Origin: a bacterium
Lineage (GTDB): Bacteria; Planctomycetota; Planctomycetia; Planctomycetales; Planctomycetaceae
Assembly (NCBI GenBank): GCA_016124895.1
Contig: WGMU01000138.1
Span: forward strand, 1-46,998
DNA: 46,998 nucleotides
Direction: 5' to 3'
Shown here: positions 39,319-45,367 of the stretch, piece after piece
Numbering within the stretch: position 1 is the first letter of the stretch
How the letters are laid out: each line of letters starts with the position of its first letter
Notes under the pieces: generated by a model
The model's database searches: none
What the model was told of the DNA's origin: nothing
The model's input: only the letters and a program-made list of their open reading frames with translations
Made by a program: the position numbers and the translations under genes

Positions 39319-39919
39319 ACTCAGCCGGCATCCGTGATGCGCCGGAACGCTGACAGCCGCCGCAGAGCCCGGCAAGACGACGCAGCAGGCAGCAGAAAAC
39401 CGGCAGGGGGTGGGGGGACCTGGAAAGAAAGAGTGTCCCCACAGGCCACTGTTCGGCTGGAAGTCTCCGGGATAAAGGCCAGGAAGGACCCGCGGCCGTG
39501 GCGGTTGCCCTGTCGGGTCCTCCGGATTCTGCAGTCCGTCCGCGGTTCTGATATCGCGCCGTTTTGGTGCAAACCCAGCTTTCAAAACTCACTTTCTTTC
39601 TTTCCTCCCGTTCCGCTGCCGTCCTGCCGGTGCTCGCCGTTCACGGCGCCGGGTCCTCCTGCGGGTGCCGGCGCGCCGCGGTTAACGCATCGCGCCGCAT
39701 CCACACGCTCGGAGTTTCTGAGGGGGGGCAGCATCATCAGGTTGCGTCGGTCGGTCTGCCGATTGCTTCGATGCGGCTGGAAGTGAACGTAGACTGCCGG
39801 TTCGGGTTGCCGGTTGTGGCTGATCACCGCACTGGCCGAAGCGGACCGGGTGAGCTGTCGTGTTTGTTTCCTTCGCGCGATGGCTGCCCGGACCGGCCCG
39901 ACACAGAAGGAAACCGGCG
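39319..39919. other. About 600 bp without a confident gene
   Basis: This holds G-runs (around 39400-39420), a pyrimidine tract (about 39590-39612) and short ORFs on both strands without family features. It separates the integrase tail from the large orphan gene and may contain the promoter or an origin; no iterons were recognised here. AGAAGGA at 39905-39911 is the ribosome-binding site for the next gene. Confidence 0.4.
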
Positions 39920-42265
39920 ATGCACGTAACGCAGCCAGATGCCGCCGCCATGCAGTTGGTGCGGGATGAGTTCAAGGCTCTCTGGGCTCAGGTCGCGTCT
40001 GAGATCGACAAGGCATTCCAGCGAGCGGATCCAAGTCGGCATTCAGCCATCGAAGCGGTCAAACAAACCGCCCTCAGTCTCAAGTGCTCCATCGAACAAA
40101 TCCACATTGCCCGGACGGCGCCCATCGAAGGCGGCGACAGGATGGGGTGGAGATCGCAGCACTTCGCGAGTTCTCAGACGCAGGCCGATTTGCTGGAGCA
40201 CTACCGAAAGCAGCAGGAAGGCAGCGACGAAGAAAACCCGTTTCTGCACCAGACCTACTACACCGAGACGGAACCGTGGCGCGAGACTTCGGCCTGGTAT
40301 CTCACGAAGCACGTCATCCGACTGCTTTTCCGGGCTCGATTCGCGCACGAGAAACTGCTCAAGGATTCGGCGCTTTCGGCGTTGTTCTCAGTTCACAAAC
40401 GCCCGCACGAAACAGTCCGATTCGGTGGCGTCTGGGGCAATCCATCGTGGGTCCGTCTGCTCAAGGATCTGGCAATCGACCAGTGCTACCGGCTGGCCGG
40501 GAATCGGTTTTACGAAGACGTGGTCATCACGGCAGATGACTACGACGCGATCAACGCCGCGTTCGACGAAGTGCCGGAACTCAACTACGCAGCAAAGCTG
40601 GCCGGAACCGATGCTGAAAATGTGCCTGCGAGTCTGCAATCTGTCGAATTGCATGACTCTGACGGCATCGCTTTCCCGGATTTCTACCCCGACGGATCAG
40701 ATACTGAAACATTGCACGTTTTCACTGTTCGACTGCGTGAGTTCTCCAGGACCGCGCTCTCGCTTTTCACCGGAAGACGTGATGATGATCGGGGCGAATG
40801 CCTCCGCGAACTGTCAGCGTTGCATCGCGATATTCAGTCCCGCATTGATACGGGAATTGAGCGACTGCTGAGCCCAGATATCGACAATCCGGCTGCCTGG
40901 CTTGTCAGTGTCACCGAAGCCGTCGCAACGATTCAATCCGATGCGACACGTGGCCGTCGACCCGATGATGTGGTCGATCGTATCAAGGCCATTGATCGGG
41001 CTGTCGATCAGTTGGGTGTCATTGAACGGCTGCAGAAGACTCGCCGCAGTCTTGTTCCGGAAGTTCAAGACCGCGAGTTGCGTCCGATTGACCTGGAAGC
41101 GTTGCGCGACGACTGGCGAGCGTTTCTCGACTGCGGCGATTTGCTGGCCGGGTCCGTCGAACGCCTGTTTCAGGCCGGAATGGAAGTAGCGGGAACGGAG
41201 AAACGCTCTGACTCGCTGGTTCTGGAAGTGCTCGCGCAGCGATGCGCACCGCGCGTCTGCGAATGCTGGCAGCCTGTGTTCGATGCGTTCGACCGAATGC
41301 GACAGGCACTGGAAACCGTGCGAGCCCGTCTCCGTTTCGGGCACGTCGAATACATCAATGCGAAGCCGGAAGTCCGGGACCGGCTGCGACGCCGCTGGAA
41401 CGAAGTCCAGCAGTGCTGGCGGAACAACTTCGCAGACGATCGGATGCGCGGCGACGCTCAGTCGCTACTGCACTGGTGCAACGGCATCCGCCCGTATCTG
41501 CGTCGCACGCTCCTGTCAGCCGATGAGGCTGCTGAGTCGCCCATCAAGCGGAATGCGCTGTCTCCGCCACAGTGGACATTAAGTGTCAGCCCCGAAGAAC
41601 TGACACGTTTGGAAAACCATCCCTACGCCAAACATCTCGCGAAGCAAATGCAGGAGAGTTCGTTGGACTCAACACCGGAATGGCAACAGCTAAAACACTT
41701 CCTCCATTTCTACGTTGGCACGGCTCACGAAGTTCCTGTCTGGACCAAGTGGATTGAGATTCGTAGTTGCACGGAATCGGAACGTGCGACTCTGAAGCGT
41801 CAGGCCGAAGAGGAAGGACTGACTTGGGATAATGTATTCCCGCGGCAACGATTAAAGATTCTCCGTGCCTTTGTTGCCGTGAACGGAATCGAATCTCCGC
41901 CGGATGAAAGTGACAGTTTCCAGTCAGACGGCGTGCCGCTCGGAATTCCGGAAACCGGCCAGCCGCCGACCGATTTCGATGACAAACTCGACTCTGTTCG
42001 ACAACTCCCCGAACGGATTCAGCTTGCGTACGGGCAGTGGCTCTATGCAAAACAAGAGCTGACGACAGAAGACGGCGGGCAGCCTGAAGACCGCGAAGCG
42101 TATTCGTTCCTGCAGGAAGAACGGCCGGAGCATCTTGGCGACTTGAAGCCGTTCGACACTTGGACGCGCTACATCCGCATGGCGCGAAAGACACTTGGAA
42201 CAAACAAGCATCACGCGCGAGCTGGGCGTTCCGGGCGGAGCGTGATTCCGTCAGATGAGACCTGA
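39920..42265 (+). CDS. Large orphan protein carried by the element
   Basis: A 781-aa, mostly helical, hydrophilic protein with no signal peptide or TM segment. It starts at ATG 39920 behind AGAAGGA; an upstream in-frame GTG at 39860 is less likely. The N-terminal 130 residues include KQTALSLKCSIEQIHIART. Middle parts are rich in Arg/Asp/Glu and Trp (DDWRAFLDCGDLLAGSVERL, RLRRRWNEVQQCWRNNFADD). The C-terminus has a compact block, IQLAYGQWLYAKQELTTEDG then FDTWTRYIRMARKTLG, ending in a basic AGRSGRS tail that could bind nucleic acid. No catalytic motif is recognised. As the largest gene of the element it may be its cargo (a defence or regulatory factor) or a replication/packaging factor. No function is assigned. 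Confidence 0.75.
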   Translation: MHVTQPDAAAMQLVRDEFKALWAQVASEIDKAFQRADPSRHSAIEAVKQTALSLKCSIEQIHIARTAPIEGGDRMGWRSQHFASSQTQADLLEHYRKQQEGSDEENPFLHQTYYTETEPWRETSAWYLTKHVIRLLFRARFAHEKLLKDSALSALFSVHKRPHETVRFGGVWGNPSWVRLLKDLAIDQCYRLAGNRFYEDVVITADDYDAINAAFDEVPELNYAAKLAGTDAENVPASLQSVELHDSDGIAFPDFYPDGSDTETLHVFTVRLREFSRTALSLFTGRRDDDRGECLRELSALHRDIQSRIDTGIERLLSPDIDNPAAWLVSVTEAVATIQSDATRGRRPDDVVDRIKAIDRAVDQLGVIERLQKTRRSLVPEVQDRELRPIDLEALRDDWRAFLDCGDLLAGSVERLFQAGMEVAGTEKRSDSLVLEVLAQRCAPRVCECWQPVFDAFDRMRQALETVRARLRFGHVEYINAKPEVRDRLRRRWNEVQQCWRNNFADDRMRGDAQSLLHWCNGIRPYLRRTLLSADEAAESPIKRNALSPPQWTLSVSPEELTRLENHPYAKHLAKQMQESSLDSTPEWQQLKHFLHFYVGTAHEVPVWTKWIEIRSCTESERATLKRQAEEEGLTWDNVFPRQRLKILRAFVAVNGIESPPDESDSFQSDGVPLGIPETGQPPTDFDDKLDSVRQLPERIQLAYGQWLYAKQELTTEDGGQPEDREAYSFLQEERPEHLGDLKPFDTWTRYIRMARKTLGTNKHHARAGRSGRSVIPSDET

Positions 42266-42269
42266 GCGG

Positions 42270-42389
42270 GCATCCGGTCTGACATCCGCTTTGCTGCACC
42301 GGATTTTCTGAGATTCTTTCCGGCACAGAAACTCCGTGGATCATCGCAGATTCCGGTGAAATCAGTCGGCATCCGGTGCATCCGGTCTG
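42270..42389. promoter_or_regulatory. Repeated GCATCCGGT boxes upstream of the first HTH gene
   Basis: GCATCCGGT occurs at 42270-42278, 42369-42377 and 42378-42386, the last two in direct tandem; two of them extend to GCATCCGGTCTG. TGCACCGGAT (42295-42304) is the exact reverse complement of 42371-42380. Such clustered short repeats before a small HTH gene suggest binding sites for an excisionase/regulator or iterons for replication. Confidence 0.5.
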
Positions 42390-42439
42390 TGGATATTGAC
42401 GCTCACGCGACACACCACACACCGATGCAGGGGATTGCG

Positions 42440-42628
42440 ATGACAACGGAACTGCTGACGCCCGCACAACTCGCCGAACGCCTGCAGGTGCGACGCTCGA
42501 CGGTGATTCACTGGGCACGGACCGGACGCATTCCAGAAGTGCGCATCACGTCGAAGGTGAGACGATTTGATTTCGGCGAAGTCGTGGCCGCGCTACGTGA
42601 CCGACAGCGGGGAATTCAGCCAGCCTGA
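42440..42628 (+). CDS. AlpA/MerR-like helix-turn-helix protein (excisionase family)
   Basis: A 62-aa protein: LLTPAQLAERLQVRRSTVIH, then WARTGRIPEVRI and RRFDFGEVVAAL. This is the helix-turn-helix_17/excisionase fold that binds DNA next to att or promoter sites of integrated elements. The start is ATG 42440 with AGGGG a few bases upstream; the longer in-frame version lacks support. The GCATCCGGT boxes lie directly upstream. It probably controls excision or the expression of the genes behind it. Confidence 0.8.
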   Translation: MTTELLTPAQLAERLQVRRSTVIHWARTGRIPEVRITSKVRRFDFGEVVAALRDRQRGIQPA

Positions 42629-42646
42629 GTGGTCAGCGCATGAAAA

Positions 42647-42666
42647 CGGCCAGCCGAGGCTGGCCG
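42647..42666 (+). terminator. Stem-loop after the first HTH gene
   Basis: CGGCCAGC, loop CGAG and GCTGGCCG form a perfect 8-bp hairpin followed by CTTT. It lies 19 bp after the stop, in the position of a terminator. Confidence 0.5.
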
Positions 42667-42730
42667 CTTTGGGAACTCACACGCCCGACGCCGCTTCTCA
42701 CACGATGCGTCGGGCACGGAGGTTAGTCAG

Positions 42731-43765
42731 GTGGCACATTCTAACTCTGTCAGCTCGCGGCCGGGAGTGGCTGCTACGCAAAAACGCGGCGCCGCGTACC
42801 CGAAACGGACGCCGTTCTTCTTTCACCGTTACACGCGGTGGCTGATCAAGACCTGCGCCGCAAATCTGATAACGGCCGACGGTTGCTGGTTGCTGGCGAC
42901 GATCGCAGCGACTGAGGACAGCCGTCGGTATCGATCGGCCGTCAGCTTCTACAACGCTCAGCTTGCCGCGATGTGTGGCTGGTCGGTCGACAAGTTGGAC
43001 CGTGTCCGCCGCCGCTGCATTGATGAGGGGTACCTCCACTATGAGCCCGGAGGGAACCGCACTCCCGGCCTGTATTGGGCACTCGTCAGCGACGGGCTCT
43101 CTGACCTGGCGGACGCTGGACCGATCGGCGAACTCGAAACGGATTTCAGTCCGCAATCTGCGGAACATCCTGCGGACGATTCCACGACCGAACCGCGGAC
43201 AACCTGCGGAGAGAACCGCGACGAAACCGCCGATCTATCGTACCTGTCCCCTTCCCGGAATCCTTCCCCTCCCCTCCGGGAACATTCTGAGACTCTGATA
43301 TCTGGAACTTCGCACGCTACCGGCATCGAATGGCAGGAGGTGGAGGGGGCTCTTGTTGAGACAGGACTGGCGGACGCAGCCGGGACGGCTCGCGCCGCCC
43401 GTGACCGCGGGTACTCGCCGGGGCAGGTTCTGGAACTGGTCGCAGAGTTCGACCGTCGACGGTCCGAGTTTGCCAGCGAGGGCGCGCTTGCCTGGCGGAT
43501 CGTGAAGTCGCCACCAACGCGACCAGTGGCTGACGGCTGGCCGGGGCAGGCATCAACGAAGCCGCCGGTTGATGAGCAAAGCCGCGAAGCTGATCGGCTG
43601 GAGCGGCTGTTCGGGGCAGACCTCGCGAGGCTGTCACCGACTCGACTCAAAGAACTGGCCGCGCAGGCCGGACTCAAACCCGCTGACGAAATTGACCGCA
43701 CGGTGCGGTCGGTCCGGATCCCGCTGTTGCGGCAACTGGCGCGGAATGCGTCCGAAGCCGCCTGA
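42731..43765 (+). CDS. Winged-helix-type protein, possible replication/regulatory protein of the element
   Basis: A 344-aa protein starting with GTG at 42731 behind GGAGG (42718-42722). Residues about 15-110 look like a winged-helix DNA-binding domain: FHRYTRWLIKTCAANLITAD, a helix LLATIAATEDSRRY, then AQLAAMCGWSVDKLDRVRRR and a wing GYLHYEPGGNRTPGLYW. The middle is polar and low in structure (Thr/Glu/Ser/Pro-rich). The C-terminus has helices with RLSPTRLKELAAQAGLKP. DnaD/replication-initiator N-domains have a similar outline, but the match is by eye. It leads a run of same-strand genes (43.8-45.1 kb) toward the integrase. Confidence 0.65.
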   Translation: MAHSNSVSSRPGVAATQKRGAAYPKRTPFFFHRYTRWLIKTCAANLITADGCWLLATIAATEDSRRYRSAVSFYNAQLAAMCGWSVDKLDRVRRRCIDEGYLHYEPGGNRTPGLYWALVSDGLSDLADAGPIGELETDFSPQSAEHPADDSTTEPRTTCGENRDETADLSYLSPSRNPSPPLREHSETLISGTSHATGIEWQEVEGALVETGLADAAGTARAARDRGYSPGQVLELVAEFDRRRSEFASEGALAWRIVKSPPTRPVADGWPGQASTKPPVDEQSREADRLERLFGADLARLSPTRLKELAAQAGLKPADEIDRTVRSVRIPLLRQLARNASEAA

Positions 43766-43781
43766 CTGATGAGGTTGTGAA

Positions 43782-44195
43782 ATGAATCACAGACCGCTTT
43801 TCCCTGACGAGTCAGACGGGCAGCCAGCCGGCAGTCCGTCGGAAGCATCGAAGCCGCCGAAGTCGAAGCCGTATGGCGTGCCGCACAACGGCAGCCAGAC
43901 GAGCCGCGACGCGGCCGAACGCATCGCGCCCGTGGCGTCGGCTCAGGCCGCTCGCGTGCTGGTGTTCATCGCTCAGCAAGGCGACGACGGCGCGACGGAT
44001 CACGAAGTGCAGAACGCACTCGGTATGACGGGTGACAGCGAGCGCCCGCGGCGCTGGTCGCTGCAGCGTGCCGGGCTGATTCGAGACTCAGGCCAGCGTC
44101 GCCAGTCGCCCGCGGGGCGAGCTGCCATCGTCTGGATAGCAACAGACGCCGCACTGCTGGCTGGGGCATCGCCGAAACAACGGCAGGCCAGTTGA
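43782..44195 (+). CDS. Small winged-helix-like protein
   Basis: A 137-aa protein. The first 60 residues are Pro/Ser/Lys-rich. Then QAARVLVFIAQQGDDGATDH, EVQNALGMTGDSERPRRWSL and QRAGLIRDSGQRRQSPAGRA follow, with VWIAT at the end of the domain. The pattern is that of a short helix-turn-helix often seen in phages and integrated elements, whose duty is unknown. It starts 16 bp after the preceding stop and is probably co-transcribed. Confidence 0.7.
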   Translation: MNHRPLFPDESDGQPAGSPSEASKPPKSKPYGVPHNGSQTSRDAAERIAPVASAQAARVLVFIAQQGDDGATDHEVQNALGMTGDSERPRRWSLQRAGLIRDSGQRRQSPAGRAAIVWIATDAALLAGASPKQRQAS

Positions 44196-44207
44196 TAGGA
44201 GGTCATC

Positions 44208-44372
44208 TTGAGAACGGAATCTCACAACCAGCCAATCCGCGGACCGCCGCCTATCGCGTTCGCACTAAGCATCGAACCGGGCAGACAGTCGGCACGGTGC
44301 CGGCGCCCGAAAAGCAAACCGGCCGATGAGAGCTCAATCCTCATCGACCGGCGAACCACTGAGCCCGATTGA
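44208..44372 (+). CDS. Small TTG-start ORF with a strong Shine-Dalgarno
   Basis: A 54-codon frame starting TTG at 44208, 5 nt after a perfect AGGAGG (44197-44202). It ends at TGA 44370-44372, inside a terminator hairpin. The product begins MRTESHNQPIRGPPPIAFAL and is basic, without a known motif. The ribosome-binding site is the best in the element, which is the main support. It could be a leader peptide for the csrA-like gene. Confidence 0.45.
   Translation: MRTESHNQPIRGPPPIAFALSIEPGRQSARCRRPKSKPADESSILIDRRTTEPD
44319..44351. repeat. Inverted repeat in the csrA leader
   Basis: CCGGCCGATGAG (44319-44330) and CTCATCGACCGG (44340-44351) pair over 12 positions with a single G-U/mismatch and a 9-nt loop. 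It precedes the terminator and could compete with it or act as a CsrA/regulator target. Confidence 0.45.
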
Positions 44373-44386
44373 ACGGGCTCCCTTTT
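44361..44386 (+). terminator. Intrinsic terminator just before the csrA-like gene
   Basis: GAGCCCG, a 6-nt loop ATTGAA, and CGGGCTC form a perfect 7-bp stem followed by CCTTTT. It overlaps the stop codon of the small ORF and lies 17 bp before the csrA-like ATG, so transcripts may end here or read through conditionally. Confidence 0.65.
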
Positions 44387-44402
44387 CACGGAGGGCAGTT
44401 TC

Positions 44403-44819
44403 ATGCCTTTGACCATTTCGCGAAAGCCCGGTGAAACAATCCGGGTTTCTGATTCTGTTGTGATCACGGTTCTCGAATGCCGCCGGGGGCGGGCTCGGCT
44501 CAGTATCGACGCTCCGGACGGTTTCACGATCGTCCGCGGTGAACTCGACAGCGAGCCCGATGACTCGGACGCGGGAGACTCCGGCGCCGGTCACTCCAGC
44601 CGGGGCGGTTTGACTCCGCGGGATGGCCGTTCGACGCGTCGCCAGCGACGCGGGCGGCCGAAGCCGGGACGCGCCCGGATGCGATCGGCTCTGGCCGTGA
44701 TGCCGACAGCCCTGCCGCCGCTGGCGGAACGCTGCGACGCACTCGCCCGCTGGGTTCTGCGCCGCCGTGCCGCTCGACGCGGTGACGACTTCGGACTGTC
44801 CGGCGCTCTGGCTGCCTGA
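44403..44819 (+). CDS. CsrA-like RNA-binding protein with an Arg-rich C-terminal extension
   Basis: A 138-aa protein. The first 50 residues are a CsrA domain: MPLTISRKPGETIRVSDSVV, ITVLECRRGRARLSIDAP, then FTIVRGEL. It keeps the LxISRKPGE strand and the Arg of the V-x-R-x-E segment that contacts GGA motifs in mRNA. The C-terminal 88 residues (acidic/Ser linker, then many Arg and a helical end ERCDALARWVLRRRAARRGD) are not part of normal CsrA (about 60-70 aa). GGAGG at 44390-44394 is the ribosome-binding site. In bacteria CsrA is a dimeric post-transcriptional regulator of translation and mRNA decay; here it may control element genes or host mRNAs. Confidence 0.82.
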   Translation: MPLTISRKPGETIRVSDSVVITVLECRRGRARLSIDAPDGFTIVRGELDSEPDDSDAGDSGAGHSSRGGLTPRDGRSTRRQRRGRPKPGRARMRSALAVMPTALPPLAERCDALARWVLRRRAARRGDDFGLSGALAA

Positions 44820-44909
44820 CGGTTTCGAGCTGTTGTGACTCTGCCCGCGCCGGCATCGTGTGCGGCGCTGGCTCTTCTCTCAAACCTCATTCGGATTGGA
44901 AACCGATCG

Positions 44910-45110
44910 ATGATCAGTCAGACCGAAGAACCCCGCACGTTGCAGCCGCTGCTGACGACTCAGGAAGCGGCCGATGTGCTCCGCATTTCGCTGCGAACGC
45001 TCTGGACACTGACGCAGGAGGGCGAGATCCCATCCGTCCGAGTCGGGCGGAGTGTGCGCTACGATCAGACAGACCTGGCCGACTGGATCGCGTCCCGCAA
45101 GACGGCGTGA
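44910..45110 (+). CDS. Second excisionase-type helix-turn-helix protein
   Basis: A 66-aa protein: LLTTQEAADVLRISLRTLWT, then LTQEGEIPSVRVGRSVRYDQ and TDLADWIASRKT. This is the DNA-binding helix-turn-helix_17 (excisionase family) fold in full. The start at ATG 44910 gives a normal short N-terminus. It lies 258 bp before the integrase and is the usual candidate for its recombination directionality factor (excisionase). Confidence 0.85.
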   Translation: MISQTEEPRTLQPLLTTQEAADVLRISLRTLWTLTQEGEIPSVRVGRSVRYDQTDLADWIASRKTA

Positions 45111-45192
45111 ACGCAGAAAGCAACTGGAAGAACGTACGTTGCTGCGTTTGCAGGATGCTGCGACGCATTGCCCGAAATGAAACTGCCGCTCT

Positions 45193-45212
45193 CAGCCGGC
45201 AAGTGCCGGCTG
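45193..45212 (+). repeat. Perfect stem-loop in the integrase leader
   Basis: CAGCCGGC, loop AAGT, and GCCGGCTG form an 8-bp hairpin 80 bp after the excisionase-like stop. There is no T-tract. Confidence 0.45.
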
Positions 45213-45299
45213 GCGTGCATCATCGGTCGTCTGAGGACTCTCAGCCGGGGCAATCGATGCTTCGCGTTGCGGTGGATTGCTGGAGTGAGGTATCAAAAC

Positions 45300-45337
45300 G
45301 CGAGCCGCCGGGAAGTGTGGAAGCCCCGACGGCTCGC
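45300..45337 (+). promoter_or_regulatory. Stem-loop with two GGA motifs before the integrase start
   Basis: GCGAGCCG (45300-45307) and CGGCTCGC (45330-45337) form an 8-bp stem; the loop contains two GGAAG motifs. It lies 30 bp before the integrase GTG. GGA in a hairpin loop is the recognition feature of CsrA proteins, and a CsrA-like gene lies 500 bp upstream, but the link is inference. Confidence 0.4.
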
Positions 45338-45340
45338 TCA

Positions 45341-45366
45341 GGTAACACCAACCGAAAGGTAACACC
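45341..45366 (+). repeat. Direct repeat GGTAACACC at the integrase start
   Basis: GGTAACACC occurs at 45341-45349 and 45358-45366, 17 bp apart, just before the GTG start at 45368. It could be an operator or simply cover the ribosome-binding site (GAAAGG at 45354-45359). Confidence 0.4.
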
Positions 45367-45367
45367 G

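Noticed and set aside
39400-39425. G-quadruplex in the G-run region
   Set aside because: Two long G-runs but not four suitably spaced ones.
39025-39585. Minus-strand 186-codon ORF at the left end of the element
   Set aside because: Antisense to the integrase tail frame; composition is Cys/Arg/Pro/Ser-rich and no family is recognised.
39334-39929. Two overlapping plus-strand ORFs (39334-39786, 39564-39929)
   Set aside because: Arg/Pro/Cys-rich, no ribosome-binding site, no motifs. The second overlaps the start of the 781-aa gene. Kept as non-coding.
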